A DNA stretch of 64,000 bases from Alteribacter lacisalsi (GCF_003226345.1 NZ_PDOF01000003.1:372001-436000), one strand, 5' to 3'. Positions 8,302-17,788 are shown, counted from the stretch's first letter. Numbers and translations are program-made. Notes: a model not told the origin generated them from the letters alone.

Positions 8302-9425
8302 ATCAGCAGCACCCGCTCCGGCTCAATCGTAAGCTTCACCTGATCTCCTTCTGCAAGAAGCGGAACACCCTGGTAATATGGCTCCTCGACCATGAACTCC
8401 AGATCACCGACTTTCACATCATAGCGGATGTTCGGCCCCAGGTAGGTGGACATTTCCACCTTGCCGTCAAGTACATTTTCTGAATTATCAGGCATCATTT
8501 CGCGCTTATATAATGCCACCCCTTCAGGGCGGATAAGTGCCTGCACTTCTTTTTTACCAGGCTTATAAGATGACTTAATTGTCTGTCCTCCAACCTTCAC
8601 CGTTACCCCGTCTGCATGTTCATCTACCACATCACCTTTGTAAATGTTCGAAGATCCTACAAAATCGGCTACAAACGAGTTCTTTGGATGACCGTACAAT
8701 TCGGTTGGCGTCGCCTGCTGAATGATTTCCCCGTCCTTCATAACGGCGATCCGGTCAGCCATACTCATGGCTTCTTCCTGATCGTGGGTAACAAAGATCG
8801 TTGTGATCCCCACGTCCTGCTGGATGCGGCGGATCGTGGTACGCATCGTATTTCGCAGTTTTTTATCCAGGTTTGAAAGCGGCTCGTCCATCAGGAGAAC
8901 GGAGGGTTCCATCACGAGTGCGCGTGCGAGAGCCACACGCTGCTGCTGGCCTCCGGAAAGTTCATTCACACCACGTTCAGCCAGGTGACTCATCTCCACG
9001 TATTCGAGTGCATCGTTAACCTTCTTCTGAATTTCCTTCGACGGTGATCCGAACCTGCGACTCATGAGTCGGGCTAAACTTTTCACCCTGCGGGCCGGCG
9101 AACCGCTGTAAACTTCACGGACTGTCAGGCTGTATGCCACGTTTTCAAAAACGTTATAGTGGGGAAAAAGAGCGTAACTCTGGAACACCATACCACAGTT
9201 TCTCTTGTTGGCCGGCACTTTGTTGACGACCTTGTCACCGATCATAACTTCACCAGAGGTCGGGGATTCGAACCCGGCTACACAGCGCATCGTCGTTGTT
9301 TTCCCGCAGCCTGAAGGACCAAGGAGGGCGAAAAATTCGCCTTCCCTGATGTCCAGGTTTACATCTTTCAGTGCGGTTACGTCGTTATATTTTTTGATCA
9401 GGTTGTTTACTTTTACTGAACCCAT
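8298..9425 (-). CDS. ABC importer ATP-binding protein
   Basis: A roughly 375-residue ATPase with Walker A GPSGCGKTT (about 36-44), Q-loop, signature LSGGQQQR (about 156-163), Walker B VLLMDEP and the switch His in VTHDQEE. A C-terminal TOBE domain (from about 280) is normal for importers of the MalK/PotA/FbpC group. About 30 residues (VYSGSPARRVKSLARLM and following) are inserted between Q-loop and signature, which is unusual. I prefer ATG 9425 over the in-frame TTG at 9431 because AGGAGG then has 9-base spacing. It energises the fused permease next to it. Confidence 0.87.
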   Translation of the reverse strand: MGSVKVNNLIKKYNDVTALKDVNLDIREGEFFALLGPSGCGKTTTMRCVAGFESPTSGEVMIGDKVVNKVPANKRNCGMVFQSYALFPHYNVFENVAYSLTVREVYSGSPARRVKSLARLMSRRFGSPSKEIQKKVNDALEYVEMSHLAERGVNELSGGQQQRVALARALVMEPSVLLMDEPLSNLDKKLRNTMRTTIRRIQQDVGITTIFVTHDQEEAMSMADRIAVMKDGEIIQQATPTELYGHPKNSFVADFVGSSNIYKGDVVDEHADGVTVKVGGQTIKSSYKPGKKEVQALIRPEGVALYKREMMPDNSENVLDGKVEMSTYLGPNIRYDVKVGDLEFMVEEPYYQGVPLLAEGDQVKLTIEPERVLLI

Positions 9426-9464
9426 CGTCAAACGCCTCCTATTGCTGTTCCGTTTTGCTGCTTT

Positions 9465-10505
9465 TTATTGGTAACGGTCACGCCATGACTGGCGGATTTC
9501 GTCATAGTTTTCTACAACCCAGTCGATGTCCAGATCCTGAGCGACTTCGTTAAGATCCTCCATTGTTAATTCGGATTTTCCTTCTACGTCAGGATGCATC
9601 GGGATGTGAAACCAGTCTGCTTTAATCTGCTGTCCTTCTTCGGATAGCATGAAGTCAACAAACTTCTGGGCCCCTTCAGGGTTCGGTCCGTCTTTTATTA
9701 AAGCAACCGGGTTTACAAGAATCGGTGTGTTGTCAGGGATATGGAAGTCAACTGATTCCCCGCGGTCTTTCATCTGATAGGCCATAAAGTCAAAGCCGAT
9801 TCCCATGGAAGCTTCACCGGATGCAGCTGCCTGGGCAGGGGCACCCCCGGAATCAGGCATGGAATTCATCTGGCCTACAAGTGAATCAAGGTAATCCCAC
9901 CCTTCTTCCTCGCCTTTATCCTGAAGCTGGCTGATTACGAACAGAGTAGCCGTGCCGGATGCTGCCGGGTTCGGCATCTGAAGCTCATCTTCCCAACGCG
10001 GATCAAGGAGCTCGTCCCACGTCTGAGGAAGTTCGTCTTCATCTACAAGATCCGTGTTATAAATTAGACCAAGAGCAAAAACTTCCACCCCAACCCATTT
10101 CCAGTCTTCATGACGGACTTTAATGTCGTCCTGAACCACATCCCAATCCTCGGCAAGTTCAGGCGTATAGGATTCAATAAAACCGTGCTCAATGGCGGAT
10201 TCAAAAGGAAGAATTCCCCCTCCTCCATACCAGAGGTCTGCCTGCGGATTGTCCATTTCGGCAATCATCTGATTTACAAGCACGTTCGTACCTGCGTAGT
10301 TTACGTCAACCTGTCCACCGTGAATTTCTTCAAACTTTTCTGCCATTTCACGGGTCATGTCAGGTGTCTCAGGGGAGTAGATGGAGATACGACCGATATC
10401 CCCACCGTCACCGGCTGCATCCTGGTCATCGCCACCGCCGCAGGCTGCGAGTACCATGGATGAGGAAAGTAATGCTGCAAGTGAAATCCGACCTGTTTTT
10501 TTCAT
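9465..10505 (-). CDS. ABC importer substrate-binding lipoprotein (type II, FbpA-like)
   Basis: A 346-residue protein with a lipoprotein signal peptide ending LAACGGG (Cys about 22), then an extracellular solute-binding domain. It contains ISIYSPETPDMTREMAEKFE near the N-terminus, DLWYGGGG, PQTWDELLDPRWEDELQMPNP, and GFDFMAYQ, the layout of FbpA, PhnS and related binding proteins. It would capture substrate outside the membrane and deliver it to the fused permease. The mature protein is acidic, as in halophiles. It is the first gene of the transcript that starts at the cre-overlapped promoter near 10680, with RBS GGAGGG 8 bases before ATG. Confidence 0.87.
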   Translation of the reverse strand: MKKTGRISLAALLSSSMVLAACGGGDDQDAAGDGGDIGRISIYSPETPDMTREMAEKFEEIHGGQVDVNYAGTNVLVNQMIAEMDNPQADLWYGGGGILPFESAIEHGFIESYTPELAEDWDVVQDDIKVRHEDWKWVGVEVFALGLIYNTDLVDEDELPQTWDELLDPRWEDELQMPNPAASGTATLFVISQLQDKGEEEGWDYLDSLVGQMNSMPDSGGAPAQAAASGEASMGIGFDFMAYQMKDRGESVDFHIPDNTPILVNPVALIKDGPNPEGAQKFVDFMLSEEGQQIKADWFHIPMHPDVEGKSELTMEDLNEVAQDLDIDWVVENYDEIRQSWRDRYQ

Positions 10506-10532
10506 AGGTTAAAACCCTCCATTATAGTAGAA

Positions 10533-10552
10533 TAACGCTTTGTGAGCGTTTT
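10533..10552. promoter_or_regulatory. Second cre-like palindrome upstream of the binding-protein gene
   Basis: TTTGTGAGCGTTTTCACAGG contains TGTGAGCGTTTTCA, one mismatch from the cre consensus, with TGTGA/TCACA symmetry. It lies between the leader hairpin and the RBS and could act as a CcpA roadblock. It also encodes a small RNA hairpin (AACGCT/AGCGTT). Confidence 0.5.
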
Positions 10553-10563
10553 CACAGGAATAT

Positions 10564-10655
10564 AAGGGAAAAAGAGAAGATAAGGCCTAAAGGACACACT
10601 GGTGGCAAGTAAGCTCCAGTTCGTCCTTAAGGGTGATCTCATCTTCTCTTCCCTT
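10564..10655 (-). promoter_or_regulatory. Leader RNA hairpin, candidate GlpP antitermination target
   Basis: In the transcript the leader folds back over about 90 bases. Outer arms are AAGGGAAGAGAAGAT (10655-10641) and ATCTTCTCTTTTTCCCTT (10581-10564). Inner arms are AAGGAC/GTCCTT (10628-10623 with 10595-10590) and ACTGG/CCAGT (10620-10616 with 10602-10598). The descending arm contains U-rich CTCTTTTTCCCTT, so the 3' end looks like an intrinsic terminator. It lies between promoter and binding-protein gene, the position of GlpP-controlled terminators, and glpP is at the end of the same gene cluster. Confidence 0.65.
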
Positions 10656-10678
10656 AATTCCGATTTGAATTTAAGTAA

Positions 10679-10706
10679 AGTATAGCACATATAAAAGCGC
10701 TTTCAA
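10679..10706 (-). promoter_or_regulatory. Sigma-A promoter of the ABC importer operon
   Basis: Reading the minus strand: -35 TTGAAA (10706-10701), 16-base spacer, -10 TATACT (10684-10679). Transcription would start near 10672, giving a leader of about 165 bases that contains the long hairpin. Confidence 0.78.
10692..10705 (-). promoter_or_regulatory. cre site (CcpA) overlapping the -35 element
   Basis: TGAAAGCGCTTTTA matches the cre consensus TGNAANCGNWNNCA at all but one fixed position and overlaps the -35 hexamer. Such placement usually gives repression by CcpA in the presence of preferred sugars. Confidence 0.72.
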
Positions 10707-10710
10707 TAGT

Positions 10711-11265
10711 TTTTAAAGATTTTGTGAAATTTTTGTGAATATACAGTCATAATTTCTCGAATTTGCAGGTTATGAGGTGGTGTGTGCACGAAAAATACTC
10801 ACCAATTATGACTAATTGTGGCAGAAGCAATCGTATTATTTTTAGGATAGTAGTGAAATGGGCTTAATATGAGAGGGCTCAGGAAACTATTTTGTAAGAT
10901 TTTGAGGAATAATGCGCGGTTGTGGGGTGATTGCGTTATTATAAGCCAATTCCAGCGAATTGATATGCCAAGCTGGAGAAAGCTGTTGAACGACGAAAAA
11001 GTTATAGTGCTAAATTATACCTCTCTATCGATATATTGGAAGTCATTCAGTTCAATGGCAGCAGCTATTGAATTACACATTATCATCCTTCATTTTGCTG
11101 AAAATGATTGAGCCATACCTGGTCTCAGTTACTTCATTCTATGAATCTGTAAGTTTGTAGGCGTTATAATAGAGGTCCATTTATAGGTGTCACTGTGGAA
11201 AGATAAGCTTGGGAATCTACGGAGCAGCCTAGAGGAATCTTATGATCCCTCTAAGACTACCACCT
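10711..11265. other. Intergenic stretch without a supported gene
   Basis: About 550 bases between the ABC importer promoter and the epimerase 3' end. An 80-codon plus-strand frame here lacks an RBS and resembles nothing I know. A 10-bp hairpin at 11230-11253 (TAGAGGAATC with GATCCCTCTA, one G-U pair) follows the epimerase gene, which ends at 11266, but has no U-run on the minus strand. Confidence 0.5.
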
Positions 11266-12291
11266 TTACTTCTTGTTATAGTACTCCACATACCAATCAG
11301 CAAACTGCTGCAGTCCTTCCTGGATTGATGTCTGTGGTTTGAAACCGACTGCCTGATGGAGGCGGTCGGTGGAGGCGTAGGTGGCAGGTACGTCACCGGG
11401 TTTGATTGGTTCGAAGTCTTTCTTGAACTTGACTTCTTTTCCAGTGGCGTTACTTAGTGCCTGTTCCAATGCACCGATGAAGGTCATCAATTTCTCGGGG
11501 CTGTTGTTGCCGATATTGAAGACTTTGTGTGGTACGTCTTCCTCGGATGGATTAGAGAGCAGCCTCTCAATCCCGATTACGATGTCATCGATGTATGTGA
11601 AGTCCCGGTACAGGTCATTTTCAAAATCGCCGTTATTGAAGATTTTGATGGACTCTCCGTTAAAATACTTGTCGGTAAAGCCAAAGTAGGCCATATCCGG
11701 GCGGCCCATTGGACCGTAAACAGTGAAGAAGCGAAGCCCGGTCGATGGGATGTTATATAAATGACTGTAGGTGTGGGCCATCAGTTCGTTGGACTTCTTG
11801 GTGGAAGCATAGAGAGAGACCGGGTTGTCGACAAAGTCTGTTTCTTCAAAAGGCACCTTTTTGTTGGCGCCGTAAACAGAGCTGGATGACGCATACACAA
11901 GGTGATTCACTGGATAAGCGCGGCAGGCTTCCAAAATGTTATGGAAGCCGACAATGTTACTCTGGATATATGCATCCGGGTTCTCAATCGAGTAACGGAC
12001 ACCAGCCTGAGCAGCCAGGTTGACGACAATATCCGGTTTATACTCCTTGAACACATCCATTACCGTTTCTTTGTCTGAGATATCACGCTTAACGAACGTA
12101 AAGTTATTGTATGGCTCAAGTTTCTCAAGTCGTGTGTGTTTCAGGTTCACATCATAGTAATCATTGACATTATCCAAGCCTATGACCTTACATCCCTGAT
12201 CGAGAAGCTTCTTTGACAGGTAAAAGCCGATAAAGCCGGCTGCACCTGTGACGAGGTATACTTTATTAGGATTTAATGGATTGTAGCTCAC
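11266..12291 (-). CDS. UDP-glucuronate 4-epimerase (extended SDR)
   Basis: A 341-residue NAD-dependent epimerase. It has the Rossmann motif TGAAGFIGFYL (about 16-26), the segment LAAQAGVRYSIENPDAY characteristic of UDP-glucuronate epimerases (CapI/LpsL/GAE type), the catalytic Ser region YASSSSVYG, and YASTKKSNE with the Tyr-X3-Lys pair. It converts UDP-glucuronate to UDP-galacturonate for polysaccharide assembly. The start is GTG with AAAGGAGT upstream. It overlaps the end of ugd by 26 bases, which supplies its substrate, so the pair works as a unit. Confidence 0.88.
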   Translation of the reverse strand: MSYNPLNPNKVYLVTGAAGFIGFYLSKKLLDQGCKVIGLDNVNDYYDVNLKHTRLEKLEPYNNFTFVKRDISDKETVMDVFKEYKPDIVVNLAAQAGVRYSIENPDAYIQSNIVGFHNILEACRAYPVNHLVYASSSSVYGANKKVPFEETDFVDNPVSLYASTKKSNELMAHTYSHLYNIPSTGLRFFTVYGPMGRPDMAYFGFTDKYFNGESIKIFNNGDFENDLYRDFTYIDDIVIGIERLLSNPSEEDVPHKVFNIGNNSPEKLMTFIGALEQALSNATGKEVKFKKDFEPIKPGDVPATYASTDRLHQAVGFKPQTSIQEGLQQFADWYVEYYNKK

Positions 12292-13642
12292 GTTGCTTCG
12301 ACTCCTTTTTGCTTTCTCTCTCTGCAGGACGGCGTCCGATGGAGTGATACTCTACTCCCGCTTCCTCCATTGCTTCTACAGCATAAATATTACGGCCATC
12401 GTACACGAGTGGCGTGCGCATAAGCTCCTGATACTGCTGAGGAATAAGAGCTTTCACTTCGCCCCACTCTGTAAAGATAAAGCACACATTGGCATTATCA
12501 AGCGCCTGTTCCGGATTACTCACGTAGGTGATATGACCATTCCCGCTCTTTCCTTCAGGGAATACGCGCTTAAAGTTCTCTGCTCCAACAGGATCATAAG
12601 CGAAGATGTCAGCACCTTTTTCCAAAAGCAAAGGTACATTTTCAAGTGAAGCTGCTTCGCGTAAATCGTCAGTTCCAGGTTTAAATGTTAACCCGAGAAC
12701 TGCTACTTTCAAGCCGCTGAACGTAATCAGGCGCTTACTAGCTTTCTTATAGAGCATTGTCTTCTGCGAATTGTTAACATCAATGGCTGCTTTAACGGTT
12801 TTGAGTTCATACCCTTTTTGTTTAGCTAAAAATTCAAGCGCCTTTGTATCTTTCGGGAAGCAGGATCCCCCGTATCCAATACCGGCATTCAGGAACTTGT
12901 CCCCGATCCGTGCATCAAAGCTCATACCGCGAGCCACATCCTGAACATCAGCCCCTGCCAGTTCACAAAGGTTCGCAATGTCATTCATATAAGAAATCTT
13001 TAGAGCAAGGAAATCATTTGACGCATACTTAATCATTTCAGCTGACCGTCTGCTTACAGATACGATTGGCAGCTTAAATGGTTCATATATGTTCATGAGC
13101 AGTTCCTCTGCCCACTCACTCTCCGTCCCAATGATAATTCTTTCTGCTTCCAGCGTATCCTTAACAGCAGACCCCTGAGCCAGAAATTCAGGGTTTGATG
13201 CGACTTCAACCTTCACATCATTAACAAGGAAGTCCTCAATAAACTGTTCCACTTTATCATTTGTACCAACAGGAACAGTCGATTTCACCACAACCAGACA
13301 GTCTTTCTCTACAGACTCTGCGATCTGTCTGGCAACGGTAGCGATGTAGGAAAGGTTAGCTGATCCGTCCGGTTGTTCAGGCGTCCCAACACCAATAAAA
13401 ATAGCATCCGCGTTTTTATAGGCAGATGCATAATCCGTAGTGTAATCGATTCTTCCTGCTGCACAGTTTTTCTGCATCAGTTCTTGGAGACCATCTTCAT
13501 AGATTGGAGAGATCCCTGATTTCATTAATTCTACTTTAGACTCGTCAATATCTACACATGTAACATTATGGCCTTTTTCTGCGAATGTAGCACCAGCTAC
13601 GAGGCCAACATAGCCGGTTCCTGCAACGGCAACCTTAAACAT
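12266..13642 (-). CDS. ugd: UDP-glucose 6-dehydrogenase
   Basis: A 458-residue enzyme with the N-terminal NAD-binding motif GTGYVGLVAG (about 8-17), the central domain with NPEFLAQGSAVKD, and the catalytic Cys in GIGYGGSCFPKDT (about 255-267). The C-terminal UDP-binding domain includes LGLTFKPGTDDLREA. It oxidises UDP-glucose to UDP-glucuronate. The lysine- and glutamate-rich tail of about 20 residues is dispensable-looking. With galU (UDP-glucose supply) and the downstream epimerase it forms a UDP-glucose to UDP-GlcA to UDP-GalA route. RBS GAAAGGGAAGG precedes ATG. Confidence 0.92.
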   Translation of the reverse strand: MFKVAVAGTGYVGLVAGATFAEKGHNVTCVDIDESKVELMKSGISPIYEDGLQELMQKNCAAGRIDYTTDYASAYKNADAIFIGVGTPEQPDGSANLSYIATVARQIAESVEKDCLVVVKSTVPVGTNDKVEQFIEDFLVNDVKVEVASNPEFLAQGSAVKDTLEAERIIIGTESEWAEELLMNIYEPFKLPIVSVSRRSAEMIKYASNDFLALKISYMNDIANLCELAGADVQDVARGMSFDARIGDKFLNAGIGYGGSCFPKDTKALEFLAKQKGYELKTVKAAIDVNNSQKTMLYKKASKRLITFSGLKVAVLGLTFKPGTDDLREAASLENVPLLLEKGADIFAYDPVGAENFKRVFPEGKSGNGHITYVSNPEQALDNANVCFIFTEWGEVKALIPQQYQELMRTPLVYDGRNIYAVEAMEEAGVEYHSIGRRPAERESKKESKQRELQSIKS

Positions 13643-13764
13643 ATATTTACACCTTCCCTTTCATATCACATTATTTCTTTCCGAAAGCCAATATTAAACA
13701 AGTACAAGTTAATATATATTCTCTATAGAACTAAGCAAAAAAATGACAAAACAAATTACCTTTT

Positions 13765-14985
13765 TTAAGATAACTCTGCTTTGCTTAAAGCTTTGTATCC
13801 AAATAGGAATATTAAAATAAATTTAAATAGCTCCGCAATTAATATCCCATAACAAAAACCTATCAATCCCCAGATAGACATAAAAGTCATACCGAAAAAT
13901 AGATATACTAAAAAATATGATATTTGTATGAGGGTTTGATGATAGGTTGCACTATATTTTAGTACTATAGCAAGGGGTATTGAAGATATAGCTTTTATTA
14001 TCGCTGCTATATTAGCTACAAGTAAGATACTTAGTGTATCTTTGTACAAATCCGAATATATTAAAGGAAGAATTAAAGTAGAACTATAAATAGAAATGAT
14101 AGAAATAACTATACTAAAAATTATTAAGCTAAAACTAATTACTACAAAGAATCTCTTGGTAATAGCGTTAGATTTCCTAGCCAAATAACTTAAAACTACA
14201 CCTGAAATAGGTACCAATACAAAAGAGGACATTCTACCAACTAATGTTGCTGCGAAGAAAACTGCTACTTGATAGGCTCCTAAAATAGGAAATATTATTA
14301 TTCGATCAATATATTGCAGTATATTGTTAAATGAGTTGGATAGTAATAATAAAGAGTAATTATTAGTTGTTTTTTTAAAATTGCTAGTTGACTTCAACGG
14401 TTCACGCAGTACCTTTGTAGTCCGAAATAAGTATATAAATGCAACAATCTCCCCAATTAAAAATGCAAACTGCCAATTAAATGAAAAACTCACCAAAATT
14501 AAACCTACCCCAAGCCCAAAGCTATAAAATAATTGGTAAGTAAGTATTTTGAGATATTGTAGTTTGATTCTAAATTCAACAGTTAAGTATGATCTAAGCA
14601 TAGTTAGAACGGTTATAGATGTTAAAATAAATATATCTATATTACTTAGATTCTCTGCCATGTAATTTAGAAGTACGACTGTAAGAATAATATTAATAAA
14701 AGTAGAGTAAATCAAAAGAATAGAGAAGTCACCTTCTATATTCTTTTTACTATACTCTGTATAAAGCTTTAATCTTATATTATTTAATGAGCTACCAATT
14801 GCAACACCTATAATATTTACAATGCCCATTATTAGTAAGATTTCACCAAAAAAATCTGGTCCTTCTTTATTATTTAAGAATGGATAAACTAAAATTTGGA
14901 GTATTATGACCATAATTCCTGAACCAAATATATTAATAAAGAGATCCTTAAAAAACTTCTTATATTTTGATGAGATATTTAACAT
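13765..14985 (-). CDS. Polysaccharide flippase, Wzx/MATE-like (oligosaccharide exporter)
   Basis: A 406-residue, very hydrophobic protein with about twelve membrane helices and few charges, as expected for MOP-superfamily flippases that move lipid-linked repeat units across the membrane. No catalytic motif is expected, so the call rests on topology, length and place between polymerase, glycosyltransferase and sugar-nucleotide genes. The gene is extremely AT-rich compared with ugd, which follows it. RBS GAGGGAAAG precedes ATG. It would supply repeat units to the Wzy-like polymerase encoded just upstream. Confidence 0.78.
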   Translation of the reverse strand: MLNISSKYKKFFKDLFINIFGSGIMVIILQILVYPFLNNKEGPDFFGEILLIMGIVNIIGVAIGSSLNNIRLKLYTEYSKKNIEGDFSILLIYSTFINIILTVVLLNYMAENLSNIDIFILTSITVLTMLRSYLTVEFRIKLQYLKILTYQLFYSFGLGVGLILVSFSFNWQFAFLIGEIVAFIYLFRTTKVLREPLKSTSNFKKTTNNYSLLLLSNSFNNILQYIDRIIIFPILGAYQVAVFFAATLVGRMSSFVLVPISGVVLSYLARKSNAITKRFFVVISFSLIIFSIVISIISIYSSTLILPLIYSDLYKDTLSILLVANIAAIIKAISSIPLAIVLKYSATYHQTLIQISYFLVYLFFGMTFMSIWGLIGFCYGILIAELFKFILIFLFGYKALSKAELS

Positions 14986-15085
14986 TAAACTTTCCCTCTG
15001 GAATTTTTAATCAAAAAGAGAAATGAAAGGCACTGTGGCTTCCATTCAAGTAATAAAATAGAGTTTTTTAGGTATAAAAACCTCA

Positions 15086-16255
15086 CTAACACTCGGCAAT
15101 ACTCTGTTTAGCAATTTTTGAATAAGAAAATTCTTCTATTCCTTTTTCACTCGCAACTTCCTTCATGTTTGCTAGTACACTGGGATTCTCTAATAGGTAT
15201 TCTATTTTTTCTTTAATTTCTTCCACTGTCCCATCATACAAAAATTCACAATTCCCCTCCAGATCAATATGGGATGTACCTTCCCAATACTTAACAATCA
15301 AAGGAATTCCTAGCCCTGCAACTTGTTCCCAAAAAACTGAATGTCGACCCGGGAATACAGCGATATCACTTGCTGCAAAAACTTCCATAGCGCTATAAGA
15401 ATCTAACCATCCTAAGTACTGTATTTTTTCACCATCAACTAAATTGAAGAAATCCGTTTTTAATTCCTCAATCACCGAGCCAAAAACTAATAACTTTATT
15501 TGTTTATTTTCTATATTTTTGATGGCCTCCATTAACTGTAAGGATTGTTTTTTAGCAAAATCAATCTTACCTCCGGTTACAATTAGAAAGTCACCATTAT
15601 TAATATTGTTTCTAGTTCTTATATCTTCATTATTTATTTTATAATTTATATTATCTCTTATCTCATCATCCACACCTAATGGTAAAAGATCAATTTTACT
15701 TTCAGGCAATTTGTAGACTGTTTTTAAAAATTCGCACCTGGCTGGTAACACACCAAAAAACTTCACAACATGGGGTTCAATTTTAGAGGCGCATTTTCTC
15801 CAGATAATTTCATGTAATATCTTCTTAGAAAACCAGTTGGTTGCACTATTTGAAAAATCTGCATGATTATCAACAAATACTCTAACATTAGGGTTCTCAC
15901 TGCAAAAGCTAGCGATTTTTTTCACATCTAAAAACTGCAAACCATGAATAAATAGTACATCTGGTTTCTGTTCTTTTATGGTTTTAATGAGATTTGGATA
16001 TTGAACAAACTTGTTGTGAGGGTGTTTATTATTACGAGCATCCAATCTAATAACCCTTATTCCATCATTATTTACGTAATTAATCTTAGTACTTTTAACT
16101 ATGTCAGCATCTTTATCTCTAATATATTTAGAAGTTATCACTGTAACTTCGTTGCCTAGCTTTTTTTGATATTTGGGTAAAAGGTTATCTTGATAACTCC
16201 ATCCATCTGTTACTATTGAACGAAGACATATATTCACAACTTTAATATTACTCAC
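15086..16255 (-). CDS. Glycosyltransferase family 4-like protein
   Basis: About 389 residues from the GTG at 16255, which has AAAGGG at 6-base spacing; an in-frame TTG at 16273 is the alternative. The C-terminal half has a GT-B nucleotide-sugar domain: VTGGKIDFAKKQ, FGSVIEE, YLGWLDSYSAMEVFAASDIAVFPGRHSVFWEQ and a nearby Glu. It would add one sugar to the lipid-linked repeat unit on the cytoplasmic face. AT-rich like its neighbours and 14 bases from the end of the polymerase gene. Donor and acceptor cannot be told from sequence. Confidence 0.75.
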   Translation of the reverse strand: MSNIKVVNICLRSIVTDGWSYQDNLLPKYQKKLGNEVTVITSKYIRDKDADIVKSTKINYVNNDGIRVIRLDARNNKHPHNKFVQYPNLIKTIKEQKPDVLFIHGLQFLDVKKIASFCSENPNVRVFVDNHADFSNSATNWFSKKILHEIIWRKCASKIEPHVVKFFGVLPARCEFLKTVYKLPESKIDLLPLGVDDEIRDNINYKINNEDIRTRNNINNGDFLIVTGGKIDFAKKQSLQLMEAIKNIENKQIKLLVFGSVIEELKTDFFNLVDGEKIQYLGWLDSYSAMEVFAASDIAVFPGRHSVFWEQVAGLGIPLIVKYWEGTSHIDLEGNCEFLYDGTVEEIKEKIEYLLENPSVLANMKEVASEKGIEEFSYSKIAKQSIAEC

Positions 16256-16269
16256 TCCTCTCCCTTTCC

Positions 16270-17514
16270 TCAAAAACTAGTACACCCATAGTATGAAATC
16301 CTGTTAGAAACTGATTTTTTGTCATAATTTAAGCGTTGAATGATTCCCACAAAAAAACAAAAGAATGTGAAATAAACAGTCATTCCTTGTAAAATTGGTT
16401 CAAATACAAAACAGACAAAAAAGGCAGAAAAAATGGAAATCATTAATCCTCTCACAATCTTAGGGTGATTATTAGTACTGAACTTGTACAAACTTATTAC
16501 TGCGATCGTTGTTAAGAATAAGAGCAATATAAAAGGTAACACGCCGCCCTCGTACCCCACATCCAGCCATAAATTGTGCGCGAAGTTCAGGCTCATGTCA
16601 GTCTGTTTTCCTCCTAATGGGTTCTCAAACATCCCAAATAATGCTTCACGCCATGCAAGAAACCGAGGATCTTCACTCATCTGAGAGGATACCATTCTCT
16701 GCCAAAAAGCATTATTTTCCCCAAAAGTAATGTTATTTATACCAATATTGCTCATAAAAACAGCTAATACCAAACTACACCAAATTCCGAGGATCATTAA
16801 TATTTTTCCTATTGTAAATTTAAAAACAAAAGCATAAACAAAAATCGTAGATACAACTACAACCATAGCACTTGTTCTATTTAATAGAGTTAAAGATACA
16901 TATACCGACAAAATAAAACAGATCAGCAAGATAAATTTCATTGCCTTCACTTTAACTTTATCAACTGACTTTATAAACACTAAAGGAATTGAAGCCAAAC
17001 TAAATGAAAGTAACGCATTAATTAATGTGGAAGCATATTGAGTATTTCCCCAAATACTAACCACATAACGTCCGTTTTCCAGAATATATGAATTTATATC
17101 TCCATATAAGTATGTGGTTTTTACCAAAGAAAAAAAACTAAACAATGTAGTAGATACAATCAAAGTTATTGTAAATAAAATTGTTTTTTTATAATTAAGA
17201 TCCTTCATGACTAATTTATGTCCCAATAAAAAGAGACAGGCAGGGAAAATAGCTTTCCCTATATTTGCGCTCGTTGAACCGATGCTATGGGTTAATAATA
17301 AGTACGCATATAAAAACCCAAAACACACTATTACATAAAAAGTCAGCCAAAACTCTCTCGTGAATTCATTTTTTATAATATAAATTACTACTACCGGTAT
17401 GAACAATGCAGGTATTATATTTCCGATGTTAAGAAAATTTGTCGCATACGCACCAAGTAGAACGGCAAAAATCAATTCCTTATTGGATACAATGTTTAAT
17501 CGTTTCTCTCCCAA
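16270..17514 (-). CDS. O-antigen/capsule polymerase, Wzy-like
   Basis: A protein of about 414 residues with around ten to twelve membrane helices and a large extracytoplasmic loop late in the chain (about 265-310, containing DPRFLAWREALFGMFENPLGG and HNLWLDVGYEGG). This matches the Wzy_C/O-antigen-ligase family, where such loops hold Arg and His residues needed for polymerisation. The TTG start at 17514 has AAGGAG 9 bases upstream; GTG at 17553 is possible. An extended -10 promoter lies about 200 bases upstream. It likely joins repeat units after flipping. Confidence 0.78.
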   Translation of the reverse strand: MGEKRLNIVSNKELIFAVLLGAYATNFLNIGNIIPALFIPVVVIYIIKNEFTREFWLTFYVIVCFGFLYAYLLLTHSIGSTSANIGKAIFPACLFLLGHKLVMKDLNYKKTILFTITLIVSTTLFSFFSLVKTTYLYGDINSYILENGRYVVSIWGNTQYASTLINALLSFSLASIPLVFIKSVDKVKVKAMKFILLICFILSVYVSLTLLNRTSAMVVVVSTIFVYAFVFKFTIGKILMILGIWCSLVLAVFMSNIGINNITFGENNAFWQRMVSSQMSEDPRFLAWREALFGMFENPLGGKQTDMSLNFAHNLWLDVGYEGGVLPFILLLFLTTIAVISLYKFSTNNHPKIVRGLMISIFSAFFVCFVFEPILQGMTVYFTFFCFFVGIIQRLNYDKKSVSNRISYYGCTSF

Positions 17515-17718
17515 ATCTACCTTCTCCTTTTTATTTCTCCCATTTAACAACACACTCTAAATGGTTAAGATAAGGAAAAATCAGCGTTTTTCACTTTCCA
17601 CCCTTGGGCTATCGACAATATAAAATGAACTTATTTTACACCCTTGGTCAACACCGGTTGTTGAAATCAAATAAACATTTTCATTAAATACAAATTGTGA
17701 AGTTATGAAGTTTCACAA

Positions 17719-17747
17719 ATTATATCAACTTAATTTCAAACAGGTAA
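17719..17747 (-). promoter_or_regulatory. Promoter upstream of the polymerase gene
   Basis: On the minus strand: -35 TTACCT, 17-base spacer, extended -10 TGATATAAT. It would drive the polymerase, glycosyltransferase and flippase genes independently of the upstream part of the locus. Confidence 0.55.
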
Positions 17748-17788
17748 AAAAACGCCTATCCAAACGGCACAATTTTTAAAGCCACTTT

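Noticed and set aside
10869-11111. An 80-codon plus-strand frame
   Set aside because: No RBS, no recognisable motif, isolated in an AT-rich gap.
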